Source of the DNA: Fusicatenibacter saccharivorans
GTDB lineage: Bacteria; Bacillota; Clostridia; Lachnospirales; Lachnospiraceae
Assembly (NCBI RefSeq): GCF_015557635.1
Contig: NZ_JADNOP010000011.1
Span: forward strand, 1-64,000
Direction of reading: 5' to 3'
Length of the DNA stretch: 64,000 nt
Of this stretch, positions 7,763 to 16,290 are shown in pieces; positions within the stretch are counted from its first letter, which is position 1, and each line of letters opens with the position of its first letter. Under the pieces are notes generated by a model. That model did not search any database and was not told the origin of the DNA. It was given only the letters and a program-made list of their open reading frames with translations. The position numbers and the translations under genes were made by a program.

Positions 7763-9022
7763 TTATTCCGCACTTTCCAGTCCTTTGACAACTTCCAGCG
7801 CTTTTTCGAGCTGCACATCGCTCGTCGCGTCATCCGGCAGCTCCACCTCGACATCCGGCGTAATGCCGACCTTGTGGATGTCGTTTCCGAGCGGCGTGTA
7901 ATAATGAGCAATCGTCAGTTTCACCACGCTGCCGTCCGAGAGCTGGAATGTATTCTGGACAATGCCTTTTCCGAATGTCGTCGTTCCGACAATCGTTCCG
8001 ATGCCGTAATCTTTGACTGCTCCCGTGAAGATTTCTGCCGCACTTGCCGTATTTTCATTGACCAGCACGACGAGTGGAATCGAGATCGGGGTATCGCCGT
8101 CGCAGGTATACTCTTCCCGTTTTCCATTTGTATCCTCGGTATACACGATGAGTCCCTCCGGCAGGATCTGGCGCAGGGTATCACAGACTGCCGTCACGAG
8201 GCCGCCCGGATTACCGCGCAGATCGATGATCAGGCGCTCCATGCCCTGATCCTGCAGTGACTGGTATGCTTTCTGGAACTGCTCGGAGGTAAGCCCTGTA
8301 AACTCGCTGATGGCCAGATAGCCGATCTTGTCGTCCAGCATTTTACCGTCTGCCACAATCGCCGCAAGCTTCTCTTTTGTGACTTCCGTTTCAATCAGAC
8401 CCGCCTCGCCTTCCCGCTCGATGGAAAGCGTCACGGTATCGTTCTCGCTGTTTTTCAGAAGACCGACCGCATCGTTGAGGCTTAAGCCTTCGAGTGTCTG
8501 CCCGTCAATCTTTACAATGCGGTCATCCGCCTGAATACCGGCCTTCGCCGCCGGGGTATCGTCCTGTACGCCGGTGACCTGCAGCTTATCGCCGTCCAGC
8601 GTCACCGTAACACCGATGCCCTGATAGTAACCCTCCTGCGCTGTCTTGATCGCTTCGTATTCCTCTTTCGTGTAATACGTAGAATACTTGTCGCCGAGGC
8701 CGCTGATCAGCCCTTTATACATCGCATCCGACAGCTCTGTGTCATCCACATCGCCCGCGTAAAGCTGGCTGATCATCGCTTTGATCGCCGCCGTCTTCCG
8801 CCACGCCCAGAAGCCGCCGGGGTGGTCCGCACTGCTTCCCGGCCAAAGAAACGTTGTTCCGACAAGCACGATCATTACAATCGCCAGCATGGAAATCATG
8901 CCCGCAAAGTAGCTCTTCCGCATCTCATTTTTTCGGTTTTTCTTTCTGTTTCTGCGCTTTTTCGGTTTTTCCTGCTCTGCCGCTTTTACGCCCTCTTTTT
9001 CTTCCTTCATCAGTTCTTCCAA
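7763..9022 (-). CDS. S41-family C-terminal processing protease with PDZ domain
   Basis: A 419-residue membrane-anchored serine protease of the CtpA/CtpB family. It has a Lys/Arg-rich cytoplasmic head (about 1-36), one TM segment (about 38-60), an extracellular helical region, a PDZ domain (about 130-205) and the S41 domain (210-395). The catalytic dyad is S327 (NENTASAAE) and K352 (TTTFGKG). The start is TTG 9022 because GGAGG lies 6 bases upstream; ATG five codons in is the alternative. It follows ftsX by 83 bases, the same neighbourhood as ctpB next to ftsEX in Bacillus subtilis, suggesting a role in envelope processing. Confidence 0.93.
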   Translation of the reverse strand: MEELMKEEKEGVKAAEQEKPKKRRNRKKNRKNEMRKSYFAGMISMLAIVMIVLVGTTFLWPGSSADHPGGFWAWRKTAAIKAMISQLYAGDVDDTELSDAMYKGLISGLGDKYSTYYTKEEYEAIKTAQEGYYQGIGVTVTLDGDKLQVTGVQDDTPAAKAGIQADDRIVKIDGQTLEGLSLNDAVGLLKNSENDTVTLSIEREGEAGLIETEVTKEKLAAIVADGKMLDDKIGYLAISEFTGLTSEQFQKAYQSLQDQGMERLIIDLRGNPGGLVTAVCDTLRQILPEGLIVYTEDTNGKREEYTCDGDTPISIPLVVLVNENTASAAEIFTGAVKDYGIGTIVGTTTFGKGIVQNTFQLSDGSVVKLTIAHYYTPLGNDIHKVGITPDVEVELPDDATSDVQLEKALEVVKGLESAE

Positions 9023-9044
9023 AATATGCCTCCCAATCGAAAGA

Positions 9045-9072
9045 TCCCGGAATCTTTTGACGGATTCCGGGA
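9045..9072 (-). terminator. Intercistronic hairpin between ftsX and the S41 protease gene
   Basis: A 10-bp perfect inverted repeat TCCCGGAATC/GATTCCGGGA (9045-9054 with 9063-9072). On the minus strand it is followed by TCTTTCG, a weak U-tract, so it may be a leaky terminator or an mRNA-stability hairpin rather than a full stop. Confidence 0.4.
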
Positions 9073-9105
9073 CTTATTTTTACTTTATTATATTGTCTAA
9101 TCCTA

Positions 9106-10020
9106 TCAGACTTTCAAGTGTTTTCGAATCGTAAAGATACTGCCGACAAGTCCGATTCCCATACCGAGAATGAGTCCGACCGGAAGCAGAATCCGGAATA
9201 CGGCCGATACCGGCATGAATGCCATAAAGTTCGACAGTACGCTGAACTCCGTCATAACGTAGCTGATGACTCTGTTGTATACAACGTACAGCAACCCCAG
9301 CGGAATCGCTGCTCCGACAAGACCGATCAGGATACCCTCGATCAGGAACGGAGCCCTTACAAACAGGTTCGTCGCACCGATCAGCTTCATGATACCGATC
9401 TCCTCTTTCCGGACCGAAATACCGATCGTGACGGTATTGCTGATCAGGAAAACAGATACGGCAAGAAGAATCAGGATGATCGCGATGGAAACGTAGCCAA
9501 TGACACGGTTCATCGTCGTCAACGTTGTTGTTGCACCCTCGGCCTGTTTAACCTCACGGACACCGTCCAGCGAGCGGATATACTCAGCCAGTGCATCCTG
9601 CGTCTCTACCTGGTATACGTAAACCTCGTAGTGAGCAGAAGTTGCGAGCGGGTTGTCGTTTGGCTTAAAGCCGTCCTTGTATTCCTCTTTTCCTTCGAAA
9701 TACTGTTTTGCAAAGTTTTCCCACGTCTCATCCGCGGAAACATACTTACATTCCTTGACCACATCGGTCTTGGCCTTGATCTCCGTTCCGATCTCATCGA
9801 TTGTCGCCTGATCCACATCTTCGTTGAAGAAGACGGTCATGGATACGTCTGTCTCGGCATTTTTTACGATGTAGTTAAAGTTGATGACAACCGCAAAGAA
9901 GATACCGAACAGAAAGATACAGGCTCCCATGGTTGCGATGGATGCCAGCGAGAACATCTTGTTTCTCCAGATGTTTTTGACACCCTGTTTGATGCTGTAG
10001 CCCAGTGTACTAAACCTCAT
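9106..10020 (-). CDS. ftsX: Cell division protein FtsX, ABC transporter permease-like
   Basis: A 304-residue membrane protein with four TM helices: one near the N-terminus (about residue 20-45), an extracellular domain (about 45-165), then three helices (about 170-300). It pairs with FtsE to transmit ATP hydrolysis to cell-wall hydrolases at the septum or lateral wall. ATG 10020 is preferred (GGAGGG just upstream); it overlaps the end of ftsE by 11 bases, a coupling typical of ftsEX. A longer reading to 10041 lacks support. No M23 hydrolase gene lies beside it here. Confidence 0.95.
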   Translation of the reverse strand: MRFSTLGYSIKQGVKNIWRNKMFSLASIATMGACIFLFGIFFAVVINFNYIVKNAETDVSMTVFFNEDVDQATIDEIGTEIKAKTDVVKECKYVSADETWENFAKQYFEGKEEYKDGFKPNDNPLATSAHYEVYVYQVETQDALAEYIRSLDGVREVKQAEGATTTLTTMNRVIGYVSIAIILILLAVSVFLISNTVTIGISVRKEEIGIMKLIGATNLFVRAPFLIEGILIGLVGAAIPLGLLYVVYNRVISYVMTEFSVLSNFMAFMPVSAVFRILLPVGLILGMGIGLVGSIFTIRKHLKV

Positions 10021-10693
10021 GGTACTCGCCCTCCTTCTCATCGCTGACTACCACGCCTTTTCGCATGGTAATAACGCGTTTTTTCATGGAGTTGACGATC
10101 TCACGGTTGTGGGTTACCACAAGAACGGTCGTTCCTCTGTTGTTGATTTCCTCCAGGAGCTTCATAATCTCCATGGAGTTTCCCGGGTCCAGGTTTCCGG
10201 TCGGCTCGTCCGCCAGAAGAATGTCAGGCCGGTTGACAATGGCTCTTGCCACGGCAACTCGCTGCTGCTCTCCTCCGGAAAGCTCCTTCGGGAAGGATTT
10301 GTACTTCTCTGCCAGTCCGACCAGCGTCAGGACTTCCGGCACGCGCTTTTTGATGACGCGGTTCGGTTTCTCGATGACACGCTGTGCGAATGCTACGTTT
10401 TCATAGACATTCCGGTCTTTTAAAAGGCGGAAATCCTGGAATACGACGCCGACACCGCGGCGGTATTTCGGCACTCTCCAGCGTTTCATTTTATTTAAGA
10501 TCTGTCCGTTTACCTTAATGGTACCGGATGTGGGCTCGAGTTCTTTCAAAAGGAGCTTGATCAGCGTCGATTTTCCAGAACCGCTGTTTCCCACGATAAA
10601 GACGAATTCCCCCTTCTCGATGTGTAAGGATACGTTGTTGACGGCCGGCTGGCCTTTCGCGTAACTCTTACTTACACTATCCAATGTTATCAT
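10010..10693 (-). CDS. ftsE: Cell division ATP-binding protein FtsE
   Basis: A 227-residue ABC ATPase. Walker A is GNSGSGKST (about 36-44), the signature is LSGGEQQR, Walker B is ILLADEPTGNLD, and the switch His is in VVTHN. The GNLD after Walker B and the short length are typical of FtsE. It partners with FtsX and controls peptidoglycan hydrolases. It follows the CdaR-type regulator gene by 26 bases and overlaps ftsX by 11 bases. Confidence 0.97.
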   Translation of the reverse strand: MITLDSVSKSYAKGQPAVNNVSLHIEKGEFVFIVGNSGSGKSTLIKLLLKELEPTSGTIKVNGQILNKMKRWRVPKYRRGVGVVFQDFRLLKDRNVYENVAFAQRVIEKPNRVIKKRVPEVLTLVGLAEKYKSFPKELSGGEQQRVAVARAIVNRPDILLADEPTGNLDPGNSMEIMKLLEEINNRGTTVLVVTHNREIVNSMKKRVITMRKGVVVSDEKEGEYHEV

Positions 10694-10719
10694 GCAATTC
10701 CTCCTTCAAGGGTTCTCGC

Positions 10720-11808
10720 TTAATAATCGAGCGTTTCCATGTATTTCATGTACTGCACAACCATAAGCGCAATCTTGAATGTGATCGCATCTTCAAAAAC
10801 TCTAAGATCGAGTCCCGTGCTCTTCTGCAGCTTATCCAGCCGATAGACAAGGGTATTTCGGTGTATATAAAGCTGTCTCGAGGTTTCCGAGACATTCAGA
10901 GAATTTTCAAAGAATTTATTGATCGTTGTCAGTGTCTCTTCATCAAAGTCATCCGGCGATTTGTTGCCAAAAATCTCTTTGATGAACATTTTGCACAGTG
11001 GGATCGGAAGCTGGTAAATCAGACGGCCGATACCCAGTGAGCTGTATGCATAGATATCATTCTCAGCGGAGAAGATTTTTCCGACGTCCATCGCCATTCT
11101 GGCTTCTTTGTAGGAACGCGATACTTCTTTGATCTCCTTGACAATGGTACCGTAAGCAACGTGGGTTTTCCCCTCCTCATCTCTTCCTGCTGCTTCCAGA
11201 ATGGTGGCTGCCACTTTGTTCATCTGGGCATAATCCTCACCTGGAGCAAGTTCCTTGACGATGATAATGTTTTTCTCATCGACGGCAGTTATAAAGTCAC
11301 CGGATTTGGTACCGAGCAGACTCTTGACGCTTTCCAGCGCCCCGCTGTTTTTATCCGGATTTGTCTCAAGAATAAATACAAGGCGGCGTGCTTCCACTTC
11401 AATATGTAACTTCTTCGCCCTGTTGTAGATGTCGACCAGCAGCAGGTTGTCGAGCAGCAGATTCTTGATAAAGTTGTCTTTATCGAAGCGCTCCTTGTAG
11501 GCGGTAAGGAGGCCCTGAATCTGGAAGGTAACCATTTTCCCGATCAGGTGAATGTCATCGTTTCCGCCTTTTACAACCAGAACGTACTCCAGCTGGTGTT
11601 CATCGTATACTTTAAAAAACTGATAATTTTTCATGGTCTGGGAATCTGCCTGAGACTGCGCAAACGTTACAATATCATTCTGGCTGATCTCAACCTCCGG
11701 AAACGTCGTTACCAGAACTTTTCCTTCTACATCAGTCACGCAGAGTTCGACACGCGAAATATTTTTGATTCCCTCAATGGTACTCTGTAAAATCTGATTT
11801 GAAATCAT
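10720..11808 (-). CDS. CdaR/PucR-type transcriptional regulator
   Basis: A 362-residue cytoplasmic regulator. The N-terminal part (about 1-135) resembles the sugar-diacid recognition region of CdaR proteins (ILQSTIEGI, DVEGKVLVTT, LIGKMVTFQIQGLL). The middle (about 140-280) is GGDEF-like. The end carries the PucR-type helix-turn-helix (SETSRQLYIHRNTLVYRLDK, about 305-330). The family responds to small carboxylic acids such as sugar diacids. Why it sits immediately upstream of ftsE is not explained by the family. Ligand and targets are unknown. A promoter candidate lies at 11917-11945. Confidence 0.85.
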   Translation of the reverse strand: MISNQILQSTIEGIKNISRVELCVTDVEGKVLVTTFPEVEISQNDIVTFAQSQADSQTMKNYQFFKVYDEHQLEYVLVVKGGNDDIHLIGKMVTFQIQGLLTAYKERFDKDNFIKNLLLDNLLLVDIYNRAKKLHIEVEARRLVFILETNPDKNSGALESVKSLLGTKSGDFITAVDEKNIIIVKELAPGEDYAQMNKVAATILEAAGRDEEGKTHVAYGTIVKEIKEVSRSYKEARMAMDVGKIFSAENDIYAYSSLGIGRLIYQLPIPLCKMFIKEIFGNKSPDDFDEETLTTINKFFENSLNVSETSRQLYIHRNTLVYRLDKLQKSTGLDLRVFEDAITFKIALMVVQYMKYMETLDY

Positions 11809-11916
11809 ATTTTCTTCCCTCTTTCATCCTATAGTTTGTCTCCGGCTGCACCCGCTTTCATTGCCAGGCATATCCACACCCCTATGGTTCTGCGCCTGAT
11901 GCAAAGTACCTCACAG

Positions 11917-11945
11917 ATATAATTATTTTAATACAAAATAGACAA
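11917..11945 (-). promoter_or_regulatory. Promoter candidate for the CdaR-type gene and ftsEX
   Basis: On the minus strand TTGTCT (11940-11945) and TTATAT (11917-11922) are separated by 17 bases, fitting a sigma-A promoter. It lies about 110 bases upstream of the regulator start. Confidence 0.5.
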
Positions 11946-11993
11946 AAAAGGAAGAGAAAACACAACATTTATACCACAAAATACGTAAAAAGG

Positions 11994-12872
11994 TCAGGAG
12001 AAATCCGTCTGGAAGCCCTCTCCTAAGACCTCTCTTGCATCCGACACAACGACAAACGCGTCCGGATCGATCGTTCCTACGATCTGTTTGAGCTGCGGGA
12101 TCTGTTTTTTGCCCACAACACAGAATACCATCATACGCTCTTCGCCCGTGTACATTCCCTTTATGTGGATGCCGGACGCGCCGCGGTCGAGTTCTTTCAT
12201 GAGCTCATCGGCTACCTGCTCCGGATGCGCGGTAATGATAAACGCAGATTTCGCATAATTCATACCTTCCATCAGGGCATCCGTCACTTTCGTCGTCACG
12301 TAGATTGCCACGATCGCATAGAGCGAAGCGTGGATACCGAAGACAAAAATACCGGCGATGACGATGATTCCATCAAGCACCTGCATAACCTGTGCAACGG
12401 AATAGTGGCGCAGCTTTCTCTGGATCAGAGCCGCCATCATATCCGTTCCGCCCGTCGTACCGTTTCCGATGAAGACGAGCCCGATGCCTGCTCCCATCAG
12501 AACGCCGCCGAACAGTGCGGAAAGCATCCTGTCATCCGGCACCAGCTGCAGCACCGGGAGAACGGCAATCCAGAACGTATTCATCAGGGTTCCGAAGATG
12601 GTTTTCACCAGAAAATCGCGGCTCATGCGGATTCCGAACAGAAAGAGCGGAATGTTCAGCACAAGGTTCGTCACCCAGAGCGGAACTCCTTTTCCGAACA
12701 ACATCTGGCTCAGTTGTTTGATGACGATTGCAAGACCGGAAAATCCTCCGGTAACAAGCCCCGCCGGGTCGTAAATCGAGCTGGTCGCAACCGCCATGAC
12801 CGCGGTTCCCAGCGTAATCAGCAGATAATCTCTCCACTGCTGTTTGTTCCGTATCCAGTTCATGAACTTCAA
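11994..12872 (-). CDS. YitT-family membrane protein
   Basis: A 292-residue protein with five to six TM helices (about 15-205) followed by a cytoplasmic DUF2179 domain (about 210-285, with SGIHIKGMYTGEERMMVFCVV). YitT proteins are widespread in Firmicutes and their transport substrate is unsettled. The GNGTTGGTDMMA motif around residue 140 is typical. ATG 12872 overlaps the stop of the upstream gene by four bases (ATGA), so the two are translationally coupled. Confidence 0.92.
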   Translation of the reverse strand: MKFMNWIRNKQQWRDYLLITLGTAVMAVATSSIYDPAGLVTGGFSGLAIVIKQLSQMLFGKGVPLWVTNLVLNIPLFLFGIRMSRDFLVKTIFGTLMNTFWIAVLPVLQLVPDDRMLSALFGGVLMGAGIGLVFIGNGTTGGTDMMAALIQRKLRHYSVAQVMQVLDGIIVIAGIFVFGIHASLYAIVAIYVTTKVTDALMEGMNYAKSAFIITAHPEQVADELMKELDRGASGIHIKGMYTGEERMMVFCVVGKKQIPQLKQIVGTIDPDAFVVVSDAREVLGEGFQTDFS

Positions 12873-13606
12873 CCGTCCTTTTCGCTGTTATATTTTGTTA
12901 CCATCCGCTTGAACGTATTCTTCTTTAGCAGAGTTCCCCACCAGCTCGTTTTTATACCGGCCTCGTTCTGCAGCGTCGAATGCTCGCCAAGGCTCAGCCA
13001 GATTTTTGCGCTGATTTTGCTGCTGTTTTCCAGAACGAAACGATCCTGCCGCGTTCCTGCAAGGCCGCTCACAATCACGTCCGTCGTCTGGCTGTTGATC
13101 TCGTTGACCAGGCTGTCAAACGCGGATTCCTCCAGCGTCTCGACAACAGCACCGCCTCCGATCTCAATGCCGGGATACGTTTCTGTCAGATATTTCTGCA
13201 GTGTCTGCAGTTCTTCCTCAGTGTCGCCCAGTACGAAAATCCGGCTTTTCGTCTGAATCAGTCCCCAGAAAAAACGGGCGATGAACTCGTTCGTCTCCAC
13301 TTCCTCATAGGACGGCGTCTCCGGGTCAATTCCTGCTGCCTCCAGCACCTCGGTTTCCCCGATGACCGTCAGATCCAGATCTTCGATATACTGTTTCCAC
13401 GTCGGTTCCTTGCTCGCCTGCATCAGCATCTGCATCGTAACAATCCCGATGGTGTTCAGCTTATCGTTCGAGAGGTATTCCTCTGCAATCTCCATTGCCG
13501 CATCGACGCGGTAATGTTTCAGCTTCACACCTAAAATTTCCAGTTCTGCATTCATAGTTCTGTATGCTTCTGTTTTTCTCCGAAATTCCAGAAGCGTTTC
13601 CTCCAT
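12869..13606 (-). CDS. WecG/TagA/CpsF-like (GT26) protein lacking key catalytic residues
   Basis: A 245-residue protein. Its second half matches the GT26 fold: RIFVLGDTEEELQTLQKYL, YPGIEIGG, then DVIVSGLAGTRQDRFVLEN where active enzymes have the LGxPxQE motif. The first half also aligns (EILGVKLKHYRVDAAMEIAEE, IVTMQMLMQASKEP), but the usual TPN is TMQ and the Asp of the LPDG motif is replaced (LDLTVIGETEVL). Canonical TagA/WecG transfers N-acetylmannosaminuronate or ManNAc to a lipid carrier, so this one may be inactive or altered. ATG 13606 has AGGAAAA upstream; a TTG start at 13660 is also possible. It is coupled to the YitT gene. Confidence 0.6.
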   Translation of the reverse strand: MEETLLEFRRKTEAYRTMNAELEILGVKLKHYRVDAAMEIAEEYLSNDKLNTIGIVTMQMLMQASKEPTWKQYIEDLDLTVIGETEVLEAAGIDPETPSYEEVETNEFIARFFWGLIQTKSRIFVLGDTEEELQTLQKYLTETYPGIEIGGGAVVETLEESAFDSLVNEINSQTTDVIVSGLAGTRQDRFVLENSSKISAKIWLSLGEHSTLQNEAGIKTSWWGTLLKKNTFKRMVTKYNSEKDG

Positions 13607-13679
13607 GTTTTCCTGCCGCTTGTTCCGGCAGCGCTGTCCGCCCTTTTCTTCTGGCAACAACTAATCTCCATTATACTAA

Positions 13680-13713
13680 AAAAAGAGGCTGTTGTCAAAA
13701 ACAGCCTCTTTTT
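13680..13713 (-). terminator. Intrinsic terminator of glnN
   Basis: A perfect 13-bp inverted repeat AAAAAGAGGCTGT/ACAGCCTCTTTTT with an 8-base loop lies 49 bases past the glnN stop and upstream of the TagA-like gene, so it separates the two transcripts. Confidence 0.9.
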
Positions 13714-13761
13714 CTGCCCTGTTTTCACAGAATTTTTACAATTTATCGGACCGTCTGCGGA

Positions 13762-15876
13762 TTAAACCTCAAACATCAGATCGCCGTAAGACGGCATCGG
13801 CCACATCTCTTTGTCTACGATCATCTCCAGTTTGTCAACCGGTGCACGGAGTGCCTCCATAGCCGGAGTAACTTTCTCGTAGTAGTATTTTGCTTTTGCT
13901 TCGCCGTCTTCCATCTCGCATCCTGCATTCTCGATTGCGATCAGCTCGTCGAGTGCTTTCTGAGTTTCCTCAAGCAGTGCACTTGTCTCGTTCAGCAGAT
14001 TCTTCTGTACACCAACTGCCGTAACACCTGCTGCGGTGATGGTGTTGATGGATCCAGCCAGGGAAGTCGCATATTTGATGACTGCCGGGATGATCTGTTT
14101 GCTTGCCATGTCGATCATGGTCTTTGCTTCGATGTTGATGGTCTTTGCATAGTTCTCGAATTTAACTTCTGCACGGGATACCAGCTCTGCCTCGGTGAAT
14201 ACTTTGAAATCGCCGAACAGTTTGATTGCGGTATCAGTGGTCAGTGCCGGGATTGCGTACACCATGGATTTGATGTTCGGAAGTCCTCTTCTCTCTGCCT
14301 CAGCTAACCACTCATCTGCATATCCGTCGCCATTGAAGATGATTCTCTGATGCTCACTTAAGTTCTTCTTGATCAGATCATGGACAGCGTCCTCGAAGTT
14401 TTCAGCGCCTTCCAGTACATCGCATGCATCGCGGAATGCTTCTGCAACGATGGTGTTCAGTACGATGTTCGGAGCTGCAACGGAGTCACGGGAACCAACC
14501 ATACGGAACTCGAATTTGTTTCCGGTGAAGGCGAACGGTGAGGTTCTGTTACGGTCGGTAGCGTCTTTCTTGAGATCCGGAAGTGTCTTAACACCAGTCT
14601 CCAGAACGCCCTCTTTTTTACTCTTGGTTGCATTTCCGGTGCTGATCAGCTGCTCAACAACGTCCTCCAGCTGCTCGCCAAGGAATACGGAAATGATGGC
14701 CGGCGGTGCCTCGTTGGCTCCCAGTCTGTGATCGTTTCCTGGATCGGCTGCGGACTCACGGAGCAGATCTGCGTGAACATCAACAGCTTTCAGGACGCAG
14801 CTTAACACAAGCAGGAACTGAATGTTCTCGTGCGGTGTTTTGCCCGGCTCAAGAAGGTTGATGCCGTCATCTGTGGTGATGGACCAGTTGTTATGTTTTC
14901 CGGAACCGTTGACACCTGCGAACGGTTTCTCATGCAGCAGGCATTTCAGTCCGTGCTGGCATGCAATTCTCTTTAAGGTCTGCATTACGAGCTGGTTGTT
15001 GTCAACTGCTACATTTGCCTCGGAATAGATGGAAGCCAGCTCATGCTGTGCCGGTGCAACCTCATTGTGCTGTGTCTTTGCGGTAACGCCCATCTTCCAC
15101 AGCTCAATGTTGACCTCCTTCATAAAGGAAGCAATTCTCTGACGGATGGTTCCGAAATAGTGATCGTCCATCTCCTGTCCTTTTGGAGGCATTGCGCCGA
15201 ACAGGGTACGGCCGGTGTAGATCAGGTCTTTTCTCTGCAGGAATTTCTCTGCATCTACCAGGAAGTATTCCTGCTCCGGTCCTACAGAAGGAGTTACTTT
15301 CTTGGAAGTGGTGTTTCCGAACAGTTTTAACAGACGCAGGGACTGTACATTCAGAGCTTCCATGGAACGAAGAAGCGGTGTTTTCTGGTCAAGCGCCTCT
15401 CCTGTGTAGGAGCAGAATGCAGTCGGAATGCAGAGGGTTGCGCCTGCTGCGTCCTGACGAACGAAAGCCGGTGAGGTGCAGTCCCATGCTGTATATCCTC
15501 TTGCCTCAAAGGTAGCACGCAGTCCACCGGACGGGAAAGAAGATGCATCCGGCTCGCCTTTGATCAGCTCTTTACCGGAGAAGCTCATCAGTACTTTGCC
15601 GTTCGGCATCGGTGCTGTGATAAAAGAATCGTGCTTTTCTGCAGTTGTACCAGTCAGCGGCTGGAACCAGTGTGTATAGTGTGTTGCTCCTTTTTCAATT
15701 GCCCATTCTTTCATCTCATGTGCAATCGTATCTGCAGTAGCAAGATCCAGCTCACCGCCTTCTTCGATGATCTTTTTCAGCTTCTTGTAAACATTTTTTG
15801 GAAGACGTTCCTGCATTACAGTGTCATTGAATACATTTTCGCCAAAGATTTTGGCCGGATTTACATATTCTCCCAT
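13762..15876 (-). CDS. glnN: Glutamine synthetase, type III
   Basis: A 704-residue enzyme making glutamine from glutamate, ammonia and ATP in the cytoplasm. Length and wording ([105 protein letters not shown]) fit GSIII, the large hexameric/dodecameric form common in Bacteroidetes and Clostridia. Metal-binding Glu and His residues lie in those motifs. It is monocistronic, with a long leader containing a terminator-like hairpin (15952-16005), so transcription attenuation is plausible. Confidence 0.97.
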   Translation of the reverse strand: MGEYVNPAKIFGENVFNDTVMQERLPKNVYKKLKKIIEEGGELDLATADTIAHEMKEWAIEKGATHYTHWFQPLTGTTAEKHDSFITAPMPNGKVLMSFSGKELIKGEPDASSFPSGGLRATFEARGYTAWDCTSPAFVRQDAAGATLCIPTAFCSYTGEALDQKTPLLRSMEALNVQSLRLLKLFGNTTSKKVTPSVGPEQEYFLVDAEKFLQRKDLIYTGRTLFGAMPPKGQEMDDHYFGTIRQRIASFMKEVNIELWKMGVTAKTQHNEVAPAQHELASIYSEANVAVDNNQLVMQTLKRIACQHGLKCLLHEKPFAGVNGSGKHNNWSITTDDGINLLEPGKTPHENIQFLLVLSCVLKAVDVHADLLRESAADPGNDHRLGANEAPPAIISVFLGEQLEDVVEQLISTGNATKSKKEGVLETGVKTLPDLKKDATDRNRTSPFAFTGNKFEFRMVGSRDSVAAPNIVLNTIVAEAFRDACDVLEGAENFEDAVHDLIKKNLSEHQRIIFNGDGYADEWLAEAERRGLPNIKSMVYAIPALTTDTAIKLFGDFKVFTEAELVSRAEVKFENYAKTINIEAKTMIDMASKQIIPAVIKYATSLAGSINTITAAGVTAVGVQKNLLNETSALLEETQKALDELIAIENAGCEMEDGEAKAKYYYEKVTPAMEALRAPVDKLEMIVDKEMWPMPSYGDLMFEV

Positions 15877-15951
15877 TTTCTTTCTTCCTTTCCATTTGTG
15901 AATTTTGCGATGCGACCTTCCCGCCGGACTCTAAAAAGGTCCTGATACAAG

Positions 15952-16005
15952 AAAAAGGGGTTCTCAAAAAGCAGCTAAGGAAAGCTAAGTTTTTGTAGAA
16001 CGCCC
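15952..16005 (-). promoter_or_regulatory. Terminator-like hairpin in the glnN leader (attenuator candidate)
   Basis: On the minus strand GGG-C-GTTCT pairs with AGAAC-CCC (16005-15957), with an inner CAAAAA/TTTTTG stem and an AGCT/AGCT tip closing a six-base loop, then CTTTTTCTT. This has the form of an intrinsic terminator. It lies 76 bases upstream of the glnN start and downstream of the promoter candidate. Regulated read-through, or release of a roughly 90-base RNA, would follow if confirmed. The rest of 15877-16290 holds no gene. Confidence 0.55.
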
Positions 16006-16047
16006 TTGTTTTACATTCGCATATGGATTTGATTTCCAACTGATACT

Positions 16048-16076
16048 AAAATAACTCAAAAACTTAAAAAACGCAA
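16048..16076 (-). promoter_or_regulatory. Promoter candidate for glnN
   Basis: TTGCGT (16071-16076) and TATTTT (16048-16053) are separated by 17 bases on the minus strand, placing a start near 16041 and a leader of about 165 bases before glnN. Confidence 0.45.
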
Positions 16077-16164
16077 GTGCTTTTTTGAACTCAGTCCCTT
16101 TTTCGTATTATTTTACAAAACTTTCCTAATTCAGGCGAAAAAATTAGCGGATTCGATGAAAGCT

Positions 16165-16221
16165 TTCGCGGCAGTCGTCAAGGTCTCGTGCAAGCACGGA
16201 CTTTGACTCGTTGCTCGCGAA
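16165..16221. repeat. Long extragenic palindrome beside the fba terminator
   Basis: TTCGCG/CGCGAA (16165-16170 with 16216-16221) encloses a near-perfect hairpin built from GTCAA/TTGAC, GTC/GAC and CGTGC/GCACG. It is not needed for the fba terminator next to it and looks like an extragenic palindromic repeat. Copy number elsewhere is unknown. Confidence 0.55.
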
Positions 16222-16276
16222 AAAAAATACTGTGCGGACCCTGAGGAGGAAGTCCCCCAGGAATCCTGCACAGCAT
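16220..16276 (-). terminator. Intrinsic terminator of fba
   Basis: ATGCTGTGC pairs with GCACAGTAT (16268-16276 with 16227-16235), with inner pairing CCTG/CAGG, followed on the minus strand by eight T. It lies 14 bases past the fba stop. Confidence 0.85.
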
Positions 16277-16290
16277 TTTCGTGCTTAAAC

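Noticed and set aside
9118-10047. Plus-strand open frame of 309 codons
   Set aside because: Antisense to ftsX; rich in Arg, Asp and His as expected from a complement of a membrane-protein gene.
12165-13256. Plus-strand open frame of 363 codons
   Set aside because: Spans the complements of two well-supported minus-strand genes and shows no domain.
15877-16290. T-box or known glutamine riboswitch in the glnN leader
   Set aside because: No T-box sequence (TGGNACCGCG) and no recognised glnA-motif consensus; only the terminator-like hairpin is supported.
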